NCBI GenBank assembly: GCA_031538895.1
Contig: JAVKLU010000041.1
Location: 1-64,000 of the forward strand
DNA length: 64,000 bases
From: JAVKLU01 sp031538895
Lineage (GTDB): Bacteria; Pseudomonadota; Gammaproteobacteria; Burkholderiales; Burkholderiaceae
Direction of reading: 5' to 3'
The first letter of the stretch is position 1, and each line of letters opens with the position of its first letter. The notes under the pieces were generated by a model. That model was given only the letters and a program-made list of their open reading frames with translations, was not told the DNA's origin and made no database searches. Positions 1-9,266 of the stretch are shown here, piece by piece. The translations under genes were made by a program, and so were the position numbers.

Positions 1-70
1 ATCCGGCTGCAAACTGGGCCTGCAAGGTGGTGCGCACTGCATCTAATAAAGCGTTGGTCACTACGGCCAT
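1..70 (-). CDS. 5' end of a gene resembling a Mu-like major head subunit (partial)
   Basis: An ATG on the minus strand (70-68) is preceded by GGAGAA six bases upstream and opens a frame that runs off the left edge after 23 codons. The visible peptide begins MAVVTNALLDAVRTT. From memory this resembles the start of Mu-like phage major head (gpT) proteins, which often begin with a short 'xxTxALLxALRTxFxxxF' stretch. A coding start is well supported by the ribosome binding site and open frame. The phage assignment rests on about 20 residues and is tentative. It is divergent from nadC with a 160-base gap. Confidence 0.4.
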   Translation of the reverse strand, partial: MAVVTNALLDAVRTTLQAQFAAG

Positions 71-230
71 AATGTTCTCCAATAAAAATAAGGACAGCTA
101 AAAAATAGAGAGCGTTTAAGCGGGCGAGCCAACTGGGGCGGCAAAGTCAAATTTTGCAATCGGCGGATAATCGTCGAACAATTTCAAGCAAACCTTAACA
201 AGATAATTGACCGACTAACTAATAAGATTT

Positions 231-1136
231 ATGAGCGAGCAGAACTCTTTATTGACGTCAAAATTTGCGCCCAAATTTTTACAAGAGCTGGAACTTGAGC
301 GCAAGCGCAATGTTGAGCTGGCACTTGCCGAAGATATTGGCAACGCCGATTTAACCGTTGCCTTATTAGCGCCGCACACGACTTTGTGCGCAAAAGTGTT
401 AGTGCGCGAACCGGCCATCTTATGCGGTCAGCAATGGTTTAACGCGGTGATTGAACAATTTTCAGGACTAGAGCCGCCTCGTTGGGTATGCGCAGAAGGT
501 GCCGAAATACGCGCCAATACCATCGTTTGCCACCTGCGTGGTCAAGCACGCGAACTATTGATGGCCGAACGCACTGCTTTAAATTTTTTACAACTGTACA
601 GTGCCACCGCCACAGAAACGGGGCGGTTTGTCCGCGCCGTCGCGCACACCACATGTCAAATTATGGACACCCGAAAAACTGTGCCCGCGCATCGTTTTGC
701 ACAAAAATACGCCGTACACGTCGGTGGCGGAACCAACCAACGTCATGGGTTATTTGACGGTGTTTTGATTAAAGAAAATCACATTGCCGCCGCCGGTAGC
801 GTCACTGCGGTTTTACATCAGGCGCATTCTTTGTATCAATCGCGCCCTGACATCACGATACAAATTGAAGTCGAAAACTTGGCACAATTGGATGAAGCCC
901 TGCGCGCCGATGCACGGTTAATTTTGCTCGATAATTTTGACGAATCTTTAATTATTCAAGCCATTGCACTGAATAAAGGACGCGCCATATTAGAGGTCTC
1001 CGGCGGCGTTTCAATTGATACTGTGGCGAGTTTGGCGCAAACAGGCGTTGACCGAATTTCAATTGGCCACCTCACCAAAGATATTCGTGCGATTGATTTT
1101 TCGATGCGGTTTGACGCCGCTATTTCAGAGGATTGA
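231..1136 (+). CDS. nadC: Nicotinate-nucleotide pyrophosphorylase (carboxylating)
   Basis: Quinolinate phosphoribosyltransferase (301 aa) converts quinolinate and PRPP to nicotinate mononucleotide in de novo NAD synthesis. The family signature is present: DTRKT at residues 146-150, then KYAVHVGGG and RHGLFDGVLIKENH around 159-184, and a C-terminal barrel end with LLDNF and EVSGGV. Length fits the family (about 280-300 aa). The ATG at 231 has no clear Shine-Dalgarno sequence. It stands alone, without nadA or nadB next to it, and lies directly upstream of the nuo operon, so it may share read-through with it. The final codons overlap a candidate promoter for nuoA. Confidence 0.95.
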   Translation: MSEQNSLLTSKFAPKFLQELELERKRNVELALAEDIGNADLTVALLAPHTTLCAKVLVREPAILCGQQWFNAVIEQFSGLEPPRWVCAEGAEIRANTIVCHLRGQARELLMAERTALNFLQLYSATATETGRFVRAVAHTTCQIMDTRKTVPAHRFAQKYAVHVGGGTNQRHGLFDGVLIKENHIAAAGSVTAVLHQAHSLYQSRPDITIQIEVENLAQLDEALRADARLILLDNFDESLIIQAIALNKGRAILEVSGGVSIDTVASLAQTGVDRISIGHLTKDIRAIDFSMRFDAAISED

Positions 1137-1161
1137 AAAAACACCAAAGGCCTGTGATAAA
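1133..1161 (+). promoter_or_regulatory. Candidate extended -10 promoter for the nuo operon
   Basis: TTGAAA (1133-1138), a 17-base spacer and GATAAA (1156-1161), with TG one base before the -10 (1153-1154). It overlaps the nadC stop codon and lies about 90 bases before nuoA, the only gap over 100 bases in front of the operon. Matches are partial, so this is a suggestion only. Confidence 0.3.
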
Positions 1162-1249
1162 ATTTTGACCTTAGTTAGAAGCTCAAAGAAATCTTTAAAT
1201 AGATTCTCAAGTTAGTTTTTTTAAATCCTGAATTTTTAAAACGCTCTTC

Positions 1250-1621
1250 GTGAACTCAATCGTTAGTCTTCCTCAATATTTCCCCATCCTTTTATTCATT
1301 GTGATTGGTGTTGGTTTTGGCGTTTTAATGCAAGTTTTAGGACGCACTCTCGCCCCTCATCGACCGGATCCGGAAAAAAACTCCAGCTACGAATGCGGTT
1401 TTGAGACTTTTGGTGAATCGCGAATGAAGTTTGATATTCGCTACTACCTTATCGCGATTTTATTTATCCTGTTTGATCTCGAAACCATTTTCTTTTTCCC
1501 GTGGGCAGTGGCGCATCGAGAGTTGGAATTTGGCGGCATCATTACCATGTTTGTCTTTATTTTGGAGCTTGTACTGGGGTTTTGGTACATCTGGAAAAAA
1601 GGCGCTCTTGATTGGGAATAA
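1250..1621 (+). CDS. nuoA: NADH-quinone oxidoreductase subunit A
   Basis: Membrane-arm subunit of proton-pumping complex I (123 aa). It has three hydrophobic segments (about residues 8-30, 65-87, 95-115) and the conserved loop YECGFETFGESRMKFDIRYY between the first two, containing the cysteine that reports the active/deactive state in homologues. The start is a GTG; no Shine-Dalgarno sequence is apparent. It opens a 14-gene operon nuoA-N in canonical order. Confidence 0.95.
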   Translation: MNSIVSLPQYFPILLFIVIGVGFGVLMQVLGRTLAPHRPDPEKNSSYECGFETFGESRMKFDIRYYLIAILFILFDLETIFFFPWAVAHRELEFGGIITMFVFILELVLGFWYIWKKGALDWE

Positions 1622-1630
1622 ATACTCACC

Positions 1631-2104
1631 ATGTCTGAATCACTTACAAAAGATGGTTTTTTAACCACCAGCGTCGACAATCTATTGCAATGGACTCGAA
1701 CCGGTTCAATGTGGCCGATGACTTTTGGCCTGGCCTGTTGCGCGGTGGAAATGATGCATGCCGGCGCTTCGCGTTACGACTTAGATCGATTTGGGGTTGT
1801 ATTTCGACCCAGTCCGCGCCAATCAGATGTCATGATTATTGCCGGAACCCTGTGCAACAAAATGGCCCCCGCATTACGAAAAGTGTACGATCAAATGGCC
1901 GAACCACGTTGGGTAATCTCGATGGGTTCCTGCGCTAACGGCGGCGGTTACTACCATTATTCTTATTCAGTGGTGCGCGGTTGTGATCGAATTGTTCCAG
2001 TTGATATTTATGTGCCCGGGTGTCCTCCAACAGCAGAAGCCTTGATCTACGGCATTATTCAGCTGCAAAACAAAATTCATCGTACCAAAATCATCGCTCG
2101 ATAA
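1631..2104 (+). CDS. nuoB: NADH-quinone oxidoreductase subunit B
   Basis: Subunit (157 aa) that holds [4Fe-4S] cluster N2, the last centre before quinone. The expected ligands are visible: the C36-C37 pair in FGLACCAVE, C101 in GSCANGGGYY and C131 in VPGCPPTAEAL. It follows nuoA by nine bases and precedes nuoC by 14, consistent with one transcript. Length is typical for betaproteobacteria. Confidence 0.96.
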   Translation: MSESLTKDGFLTTSVDNLLQWTRTGSMWPMTFGLACCAVEMMHAGASRYDLDRFGVVFRPSPRQSDVMIIAGTLCNKMAPALRKVYDQMAEPRWVISMGSCANGGGYYHYSYSVVRGCDRIVPVDIYVPGCPPTAEALIYGIIQLQNKIHRTKIIAR

Positions 2105-2118
2105 GATAAAACTGCGCC

Positions 2119-2724
2119 GTGAATACTCAAACTCTCCTCTCCTCGCTGATCGCTGTATTTCCAAATGCGCGTGCGACTCTTGCGCTAAATGAAGTGACAC
2201 TGGTCGTGGATGCCAAAGACTATCTTGCGACAGCACAGGTTTTGCGCGATCACGCGGATTTTCAGTTTTCGCAATTGATTGATTTATGTGGCTTAGATTG
2301 CATCGACTATCAGATTGATCCCGAACGCACAGAACGTTTTGCCGTAGTCACGCATTTATTGTCGGTGCGTTTGAATCAACGACTGCGCTTACGTGTTTAT
2401 GCCCAAGACTCTGGCAATGCAGAGCTTCCCTTTCCAGAAGTGGATTCATTAACTGATATTTGGAACGCTGCCGGTTGGTATGAGCGCGAAGCATTTGACC
2501 TATTTGGGATTGTGTTTACCGGTCACGACGATTTGCGTCGCATCTTGACCGACTATGGTTTTGTGGGACACCCGCTACGTAAAGACTTTCCTGTTTCAGG
2601 ATACTTAGAAGTTCGCTTTGACGACACTCAAAAAAGAGTGGTTTATCAACCCGTCTCGATTCCTCCACGCGAACTCACGCCGCGCATCATTCGCGAACCA
2701 GGTTTTGCCCATACTCGCATCTAA
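2119..2724 (+). CDS. nuoC: NADH-quinone oxidoreductase subunit C
   Basis: Peripheral-arm 30 kDa subunit (201 aa), encoded separately from NuoD rather than fused as in E. coli. The signature WYEREAFDLFGIVFTGHDDLRRIL lies around residues 125-148, followed by the GHPLRKDFP segment. The start is GTG at 2119; no strong ribosome binding site. The C-terminal tail after the signature is typical of proteobacterial NuoC. Confidence 0.95.
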   Translation: MNTQTLLSSLIAVFPNARATLALNEVTLVVDAKDYLATAQVLRDHADFQFSQLIDLCGLDCIDYQIDPERTERFAVVTHLLSVRLNQRLRLRVYAQDSGNAELPFPEVDSLTDIWNAAGWYEREAFDLFGIVFTGHDDLRRILTDYGFVGHPLRKDFPVSGYLEVRFDDTQKRVVYQPVSIPPRELTPRIIREPGFAHTRI

Positions 2725-2730
2725 AGCGCC

Positions 2731-3984
2731 ATGTCAGAAATTAAAAACTACACCCTCAATTTTGGCCCACAACATCCTGCTGCGCATGGTGTGTTGCGTC
2801 TGATATTAGAGTTAAATGGTGAAGTCGTTCAACGCGCCGATCCTCATATCGGCTTATTGCATCGGGCAACTGAAAAGTTAATCGAACAAAAAACTTATTT
2901 GCAATCTGTACCCTACATGGATCGCTTGGATTACGTCTCCATGATGTGTAACGAACACGCCTATGTCATGGCGGTAGAAAAACTATTAGCCATTGATGTC
3001 CCCTTGCGTGCGCAATACATTCGCGTCATGTTTGACGAAGTGACGCGCCTATTGAATCACTTGCTATGGTTAGGCGCACATGCTTTAGACGTTGGCGCGA
3101 TGGCGGTATTTTTATATGCTTTCCGCGAACGCGAAGATTTAATGGATTGTTACGAAGCCGTTTCAGGTGCGCGTCTACACGCGGCCTATTACCGTCCTGG
3201 TGGCGTTGCGCGCGATTTGCCTGATTCGATGCCGCAACATTTAGCCTCACCCTTGCGTAGTGCGCGCGAGCTCAAAAAACTTAACGAAACGCGCCAAGGT
3301 TCGATGTTAGATTTTCTCGAATCATTCACGCAGCGTTTTATTGCTTATGTAGATGAATACGAAACGCTATTAACCGACAACCGAATTTGGAAACAGCGTC
3401 TGGTCGGTATTGGAGTGGTTACGCCAGAACGCGCCTTGGCTTTAGGATTAACCGGCCCAATGTTGCGCGGCTCAGGGGTTGAATGGGATTTGCGCAAAAC
3501 TCAACCATATGAAGTTTATGACCGCTTAGATTTTGATATTCCAGTTGGCAAAGAAGGTGATTGTTATGACCGTTATTTGGTTCGCGTTGAAGAAATGCGC
3601 CAATCGAATCGCATCATCAAACAATGTATCGCATGGCTGCGCAGCAATCCGGGCCCTGTCTTAAACGATAACATCAAAGTCACCCCGCCTACCCGCGCAG
3701 CAATGCACGGCGATATGGAAAGTTTGATTCATCACTTTAAATTATTTACCGAGGGTTTTCACGTTCCTCATGGTGAAGCCTATGCCGCCGTCGAGCATCC
3801 TAAAGGCGAGTTTGGCATTTACATGGTGTCAGATGGTGCCAACAAGCCCTATCGCGTCAAAATTCGCGCGCCTGGGTTTGCCCATTTGCAAGCTCTCGAT
3901 GAAATGAGTCGCGGCCACATGATTGCTGACGTAGTGACCATTTTAGGCACGCAGGATATTGTTTTTGGTGAAGTGGATCGATAA
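2731..3984 (+). CDS. nuoD: NADH-quinone oxidoreductase subunit D
   Basis: 49 kDa quinone-site subunit (417 aa), evolutionarily related to the large subunit of [NiFe] hydrogenases. The N-terminal FGPQHPAAHGVLRL motif that lines the quinone pocket is at residues 11-24, and the C-terminal region ends with the family-typical DIVFGEVDR. It lies six bases after nuoC. A 78-base AT-rich gap follows before nuoE, the largest among the first subunit genes; no terminator is evident there. Confidence 0.96.
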   Translation: MSEIKNYTLNFGPQHPAAHGVLRLILELNGEVVQRADPHIGLLHRATEKLIEQKTYLQSVPYMDRLDYVSMMCNEHAYVMAVEKLLAIDVPLRAQYIRVMFDEVTRLLNHLLWLGAHALDVGAMAVFLYAFREREDLMDCYEAVSGARLHAAYYRPGGVARDLPDSMPQHLASPLRSARELKKLNETRQGSMLDFLESFTQRFIAYVDEYETLLTDNRIWKQRLVGIGVVTPERALALGLTGPMLRGSGVEWDLRKTQPYEVYDRLDFDIPVGKEGDCYDRYLVRVEEMRQSNRIIKQCIAWLRSNPGPVLNDNIKVTPPTRAAMHGDMESLIHHFKLFTEGFHVPHGEAYAAVEHPKGEFGIYMVSDGANKPYRVKIRAPGFAHLQALDEMSRGHMIADVVTILGTQDIVFGEVDR

Positions 3985-4062
3985 ATTGAATCATTAAGCA
4001 CTAACAAGATTTTTACACTGAATAATTTTAGTAATCCCTGAATAAAAATTTGAGTACCCGGT

Positions 4063-4554
4063 ATGTCTCTGTCTTCTTCAGCTCAACAAAAAATTGACCG
4101 CGAAATCGCTAAATTTCCGCCAGAACAACGCCAATCTGCGGTCATGGCGGCCTTGCGTATTGTGCAGACTGAACTAGGATGGATTAGTGCAGAGAGTATG
4201 AGTGCTATTGCTGACTATTTGCGTATGCCCGCCATTGCAGTACAGGAAGTCGCGACTTTCTACAATATGTATCACCGCTCAAAACCCGGGCTTCATACCA
4301 TTACGATTTGCACGAATTTGCCGTGCGCCTTATCTGGCGGCGTCGATACTGCCAACTATTTAAAACAAAAACTGGGCATTGACTTTAATCAAACAACCGC
4401 TGACGGTCAATTCACTTTAAAAGAAGGTGAATGTATGGGCGCTTGTGGTGATGCGCCGGTTCTTTTATTGAACAATCACAAGATGTGCAGTTTCATGAGT
4501 AAGGACAAAATTGACCTCTTGATTGCTCAATTAAAAACAGGAGTAGCGGTATGA
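4063..4554 (+). CDS. nuoE: NADH-quinone oxidoreductase subunit E
   Basis: 24 kDa thioredoxin-like subunit (163 aa) binding [2Fe-2S] cluster N1a in the NADH dehydrogenase module. Ligands are visible as C83-x4-C88 and C124-x3-C128 (GECMGACGDAP). An N-terminal helical region precedes the thioredoxin-like fold, as in the family. The stop codon overlaps the nuoF start by four bases (ATGA), implying translational coupling. Confidence 0.95.
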   Translation: MSLSSSAQQKIDREIAKFPPEQRQSAVMAALRIVQTELGWISAESMSAIADYLRMPAIAVQEVATFYNMYHRSKPGLHTITICTNLPCALSGGVDTANYLKQKLGIDFNQTTADGQFTLKEGECMGACGDAPVLLLNNHKMCSFMSKDKIDLLIAQLKTGVAV

Positions 4555-5843
4555 CTTCTTTGCATAATCGCCACATCAAACCGCTGATTTTGGCCGGTTT
4601 AACCGGTGACAACTGGCAATTAGCCGAATACAGAAAACGCGGCGGTTATTCCGTATTAGAAAAAATTCTGAATGAAAAAACACCGCCAGAACAAATCATC
4701 ACCGAAATGAAAACCGCGTCCTTGCGCGGTCGTGGCGGCGCTGGATTCCCAACCGGTTTAAAGTGGAGCTTTATGCCGCGCCAATTTCCCGGGCAAAAGT
4801 ATTTAGTCTGTAATTCAGATGAAGGCGAACCAGGTACTTTTAAAGATCGTGACATTTTGCGTTACAACCCGCACGCGCTGATCGAAGGCATGATTATCGG
4901 CGCCTACACCATGGGAATTTCACGTGGTTATAACTATATTCACGGTGAAATTTTTGAAACTTACGAACGCTTTGAAACTGCACTAGAAGAGGCACGGGCC
5001 GCAGGTTACCTTGGCAACAATCTCAAAGGAACCTCGTTTTCTTTTGATCTGTTTGCTTTTCACGGTTACGGCGCCTATATCTGCGGCGAGGAAACTGCGC
5101 TATTAGAGTCAATCGAAGGCAAAAAAGGACAGCCCCGTTTCAAACCCCCCTTCCCTGCTAGCTTTGGCTTGTACGGCAAGCCAACCACCATTAACAATAC
5201 CGAAACGTTTGCCGCCGTTCCGTTCTTGTTAAAACTCGGCGGGCAAAATTATTTGGAACTGGGGCGCCCCAACAATGGCGGTACAAAGATTTTTTCGATT
5301 TCAGGCGATGTCACGCATCCGGGTAACTATGAAATACCCTTGGGAACACCATTTGCCACCCTACTCGAATTAGCTGGTGGAATGCGCAATGGCAAAAAAA
5401 TTAAAGCGGTCATTCCTGGCGGTTCATCAATGCCGGTTTTGCCTGGTGAAATTATGATGAACACCGACATGGATTACGACTCCATTTCTAAAGCGGGCTC
5501 AATGCTAGGCTCTGGCGCGGTAATCGTGATGGATGAATCGCGCTGTATGGTCAAAAGCCTGCTGCGCCTTTCATATTTTTATCACGAAGAATCTTGTGGT
5601 CAATGCACGCCATGCCGCGAAGGCACGGGCTGGCTGTATCGCATTTTGCATCGTATCGAACATGGTGAGGGCCGTCCTGAAGATTTAGATTTATTGCACA
5701 GCGTTGCGACCAATATTATGGGGCGCACGATTTGTGCTTTGGGCGATGCGGCGGCAATGCCCGTACGTTCGTTTATTCAGCATTTTCGTAGCGAGTTTGA
5801 ATATCACATTGAGCATAAAAAATGCTTGGTGCCCACCTATTAA
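4551..5843 (+). CDS. nuoF: NADH-quinone oxidoreductase subunit F
   Basis: 51 kDa subunit (430 aa) that binds NADH, FMN and [4Fe-4S] cluster N3. The glycine-rich flavin/nucleotide segment GRGGAGFPTGLKW lies around residues 61-73, and the cluster ligands occur as SCGQCTPCREG plus a later cysteine in RTICALGDAA. It overlaps nuoE by four bases and precedes nuoG by 30. Confidence 0.96.
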   Translation: MTSLHNRHIKPLILAGLTGDNWQLAEYRKRGGYSVLEKILNEKTPPEQIITEMKTASLRGRGGAGFPTGLKWSFMPRQFPGQKYLVCNSDEGEPGTFKDRDILRYNPHALIEGMIIGAYTMGISRGYNYIHGEIFETYERFETALEEARAAGYLGNNLKGTSFSFDLFAFHGYGAYICGEETALLESIEGKKGQPRFKPPFPASFGLYGKPTTINNTETFAAVPFLLKLGGQNYLELGRPNNGGTKIFSISGDVTHPGNYEIPLGTPFATLLELAGGMRNGKKIKAVIPGGSSMPVLPGEIMMNTDMDYDSISKAGSMLGSGAVIVMDESRCMVKSLLRLSYFYHEESCGQCTPCREGTGWLYRILHRIEHGEGRPEDLDLLHSVATNIMGRTICALGDAAAMPVRSFIQHFRSEFEYHIEHKKCLVPTY

Positions 5844-5873
5844 TGACATCACTGAACTTAATCGATTACCAAC

Positions 5874-8171
5874 ATGGTTGAATTAGAAATAGATGGCTCA
5901 AAGGTAGAGGTGCAAGAAGGTGCGATGGTCATGGAGGCGGCGCACAAAATTGGCGTCTCGATCCCACATTTTTGCTATCACAAAAAACTATCAATTGCGG
6001 CCAATTGCCGCATGTGTCTGGTTGAGGTTGAAAAAGCGCCTAAACCTTTACCCGCCTGCGCTACACCGGTTAGCGCGGGGATGATCGTGCGTACTCAAAG
6101 CGTCAAAGCTAAAGATGCGCAAAAAGCGGTAATGGAATTTTTGCTCATTAACCATCCTTTGGATTGCCCGATTTGCGATCAAGGTGGCGAATGTCAGTTG
6201 CAAGATTTGGCTGTGGGTTATGGCAATGGGGTATCGCGCTATACCGAAGAAAAACGCGTGGTCTTCCACAAAAATGTCGGCCCATTGATCTCGATGGAAG
6301 AAATGTCGCGCTGTATTCATTGCACGCGTTGCGTTCGTTTTGGCCAAGAAATCGCGGGGGTAATGGAGCTGGGGATGTTGGGTCGTGGCGAACATTCTGA
6401 AATAACAGCCTTTCTTGGCCAAGGGGTTGATTCTGAACTGTCGGGCAATATGATTGATATTTGCCCCGTCGGTGCATTGACTTCAAAACCTTTTCGCTAT
6501 GCTGCACGCTCGTGGGAATTAGCGCGTCGCCGCTCGATCAGCCCACATGACAGCTTGGGTAGCAATCTGATTGCGCAAGTCAAAAACAACACTGTGATGC
6601 GCGTGGTTCCATTTGAAAACGAAACCTTAAACGAATGTTGGATTGCAGATCGCGATCGTTTTTCATATGAAGGTTTAAACACTGAGGATCGTTTACGCAC
6701 ACCCCAAATCAAAAAAGATGGCAAATGGTGTGTCGCCTCATGGGATGAAGCCCTCACTCATGTCAGTCGACGATTGCAAGACATTCAAAAACAAGATGGC
6801 GCACAAAGCATTCAAGCCTTGGCGCATCCTATGTCAACTTTTGAAGAATTTTCCTTGCTGGGACAAGTGATGCACGGCTTGGGTTCGGATCAAATCGACG
6901 CTAATTTATTGCGTCCTGACACAGGAGTAATTCAATGGCTGGGTTGCGATTTAGCTGAGTTTAGTGCGCTTGAATGCGTCTTAATTGTAGGAGCCAACTT
7001 ACGTGCGGATCAACCTTTGCTGACCGCTCGTTTGCGTCAAATGACCAAACGCAACACTCAATTAAACATCATCAACGCATTTGATGACGAGTCTCTAGTC
7101 AAATTACAAAATCAATGGTTAAGCGCACCCTCTGCATGGGTAGATTCGCTGGCACAAATTCACAGTGCCATTCTCAAATCAAAAAATCAAACACCAAGCT
7201 ACGATCTTGAAGTAAGCGCGGAGGCACAAGCTATTGGACAAAGTTTATTAAGCGGACAAGCTGGAATTTTTGTCGGTAGCATCGCTGCTGCGCACCCTGA
7301 AGCCGCGTCAATTCAAGAATTAGTTCGTGCCATTGGACAGCTATTAAACGCCAAGACGGGTTATTTGACAGAAGGCGCCAACCGCATTGGTGCGCAAATC
7401 GCATTACCAAAACCTGTTGCCATTGGGCAAGAGGCAAAAGCCATTTTGTTGTGGCATTGCGAAGCTGATGATTTCGCGCCACGTTCAGCGTTTTTAAACA
7501 AAGTGGATAGCGCACAATTTGTCGTCGCTTTCTCTTGTTATCAACACGCCCAAGAGTATGCCGAAGTGATGTTGCCGATTGCACCATTCACCGAAACTTC
7601 TGGCAGTTTTATCAACTTAACTGGTTTGGTACAAAGCTTTAACGGCGTCGCGATGCCCTTGGGTGAAACACGCCCCGGCTGGAAAGTGTTACGCGTTCTA
7701 GGCAATTTACTCGACTTGCCTAAATTTAACTTTAACAGCAGTGAAGCGGTGCGTGATGATTTATTGCAAAACCGACGTAACTTAACCGAGTTTCTGACCG
7801 CCGAAACAGCATCGTCCCAGAACCGTTCGGTATCGTTATCAGGCAAAACCAAGCACTCTGTTGATAATACTGTTGAACGCGTCCCATCATTTGGCCTTTA
7901 TCAACGCGATGGCATCACACGACGCGCAGAATCTTTACAAAAAACCACTGCCGCAAAATCAAAAACGGCCCTGATTTCTCATCAAACGGCAACACGTTTA
8001 CAACTTAAAGATGGCGATCATCTTGCCTTTAGCGCATCGAATGGACGCGCGGTTCATCCCATCAAAATCGCACGTCCAGGCCAACTGGCAGAGGGAATTG
8101 TTCATCTACCCGTTATGTCAGAAAATGCTGATCTACCTTTATTCGCAACATTGACTCTGGAGAAAATGTAA
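5874..8171 (+). CDS. nuoG: NADH-quinone oxidoreductase subunit G
   Basis: 75 kDa electron-wire subunit (765 aa). The N-terminal ferredoxin-like domain has the [2Fe-2S] cysteines (CYHKKL, NCRMCLVEVE, PACATP), then the His/Cys-ligated cluster in HPLDCPICDQGGECQ, then CIHCTRCVRF with a distant DICPVGAL. A molybdopterin-oxidoreductase-like domain without obvious molybdenum function follows. The extra CxxCxxxC ligands for cluster N7 found in E. coli NuoG are absent where expected (the local sequence is SISPHDSLGSNL). It overlaps nuoH by one base (TAATG). Confidence 0.95.
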   Translation: MVELEIDGSKVEVQEGAMVMEAAHKIGVSIPHFCYHKKLSIAANCRMCLVEVEKAPKPLPACATPVSAGMIVRTQSVKAKDAQKAVMEFLLINHPLDCPICDQGGECQLQDLAVGYGNGVSRYTEEKRVVFHKNVGPLISMEEMSRCIHCTRCVRFGQEIAGVMELGMLGRGEHSEITAFLGQGVDSELSGNMIDICPVGALTSKPFRYAARSWELARRRSISPHDSLGSNLIAQVKNNTVMRVVPFENETLNECWIADRDRFSYEGLNTEDRLRTPQIKKDGKWCVASWDEALTHVSRRLQDIQKQDGAQSIQALAHPMSTFEEFSLLGQVMHGLGSDQIDANLLRPDTGVIQWLGCDLAEFSALECVLIVGANLRADQPLLTARLRQMTKRNTQLNIINAFDDESLVKLQNQWLSAPSAWVDSLAQIHSAILKSKNQTPSYDLEVSAEAQAIGQSLLSGQAGIFVGSIAAAHPEAASIQELVRAIGQLLNAKTGYLTEGANRIGAQIALPKPVAIGQEAKAILLWHCEADDFAPRSAFLNKVDSAQFVVAFSCYQHAQEYAEVMLPIAPFTETSGSFINLTGLVQSFNGVAMPLGETRPGWKVLRVLGNLLDLPKFNFNSSEAVRDDLLQNRRNLTEFLTAETASSQNRSVSLSGKTKHSVDNTVERVPSFGLYQRDGITRRAESLQKTTAAKSKTALISHQTATRLQLKDGDHLAFSASNGRAVHPIKIARPGQLAEGIVHLPVMSENADLPLFATLTLEKM

Positions 8172-9250
8172 TGAACGACCTGTTTCATTTTCTTGATCAG
8201 ACTGGCCTTCAATGGTTTGGAGCGTACTGGACGCAAATCGTCTTTTTTATCCTCACTCTGTTAAAAATTGTCGCTGTCTTGTTGCCGCTGATTTTGTGCG
8301 TCGCCTATTTGACTTTGTGGGAACGCAAAATGATTGGTTATATGCATTTGCGTATCGGTCCCAATCGCGTTGGTCCACGAGGTTTGCTGCAACCTTTTGC
8401 TGATGTATTAAAGCTGTTACTCAAGGAGATTACGATTCCCGCGAAAGCCAATAAAATTTTATTTTTATTGGCGCCTGTGATGACCATCGGCCCTGCCTTT
8501 GCCGCCTGGGCTGTCATTCCATTTGGCCCAGAAACAGTACTGGCTAATATCAACGCAGGCATTTTGTTTGTTTTGGCGATTTCCTCGATTGAAATTTATG
8601 GCCTGATCATTGCAGGTTGGGCCTCGAACTCTAAATACGCATTTTTAGCCGCAATGCGCGCTTCTGCACAGATGATTTCCTATGAACTGGCAATGGGCTT
8701 CTCTGTCGTGGTCGTATTGTTGGTATCGGGCAGTTTGAATTTAATCGATATCGTCAACAAACAAAGTCATGGTTTTTTTGCCGATCAAGGTATTGCGTTT
8801 TTATCTTGGAATTGGTTGTCATTACTACCGATTTTTGTGATTTATGTAATCTCGGGTATCGCCGAAACCAACCGCCACCCTTTCGATGTGGTCGAAGGTG
8901 AATCAGAAATCGTTGCCGGTCACATGGTGGAATATTCAGGCATGTCATTCGCGCTGTTTTTCTTAGCGGAATACGCCAATATGATTTTGATTTCAGCCTT
9001 AGCCAGTTTGATGTTCCTGGGCGGATGGCAAGCGCCGATTAGCGCGCTTGATTTTATTCCTGGATTTTTTTGGTTAGGCATTAAAACTTTTGTAGTCGTG
9101 TCGCTGTTTATTTGGGCGCGCGCAGCGTTCCCGCGCTATCGTTATGACCAAATTATGCATTTGGGATGGAAAGTGTTTATTCCAATCACCTTAGGCTATA
9201 TCGTCATCGTATCGGGGTTAATGCACACTTCTTGGAACATCTGGCAATAA
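8171..9250 (+). CDS. nuoH: NADH-quinone oxidoreductase subunit H
   Basis: Integral membrane subunit (359 aa) linking the peripheral and membrane arms and forming part of the quinone chamber. About eight hydrophobic segments are visible. Family signatures include ERKMIGYMHLRIGPNRVGP (around residues 51-69) and AETNRHPFDVVEGESE (around 232-247). The start overlaps the nuoG stop, indicating coupled translation. Confidence 0.96.
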   Translation: MNDLFHFLDQTGLQWFGAYWTQIVFFILTLLKIVAVLLPLILCVAYLTLWERKMIGYMHLRIGPNRVGPRGLLQPFADVLKLLLKEITIPAKANKILFLLAPVMTIGPAFAAWAVIPFGPETVLANINAGILFVLAISSIEIYGLIIAGWASNSKYAFLAAMRASAQMISYELAMGFSVVVVLLVSGSLNLIDIVNKQSHGFFADQGIAFLSWNWLSLLPIFVIYVISGIAETNRHPFDVVEGESEIVAGHMVEYSGMSFALFFLAEYANMILISALASLMFLGGWQAPISALDFIPGFFWLGIKTFVVVSLFIWARAAFPRYRYDQIMHLGWKVFIPITLGYIVIVSGLMHTSWNIWQ

Positions 9251-9266
9251 TTTACTTTCAACGTTT

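Noticed and set aside
6048..6507. Long minus-strand open frames (124 and 119 codons) inside nuoG
   Set aside because: They mirror the strongly conserved nuoG frame, have no recognisable domain and no ribosome binding site.
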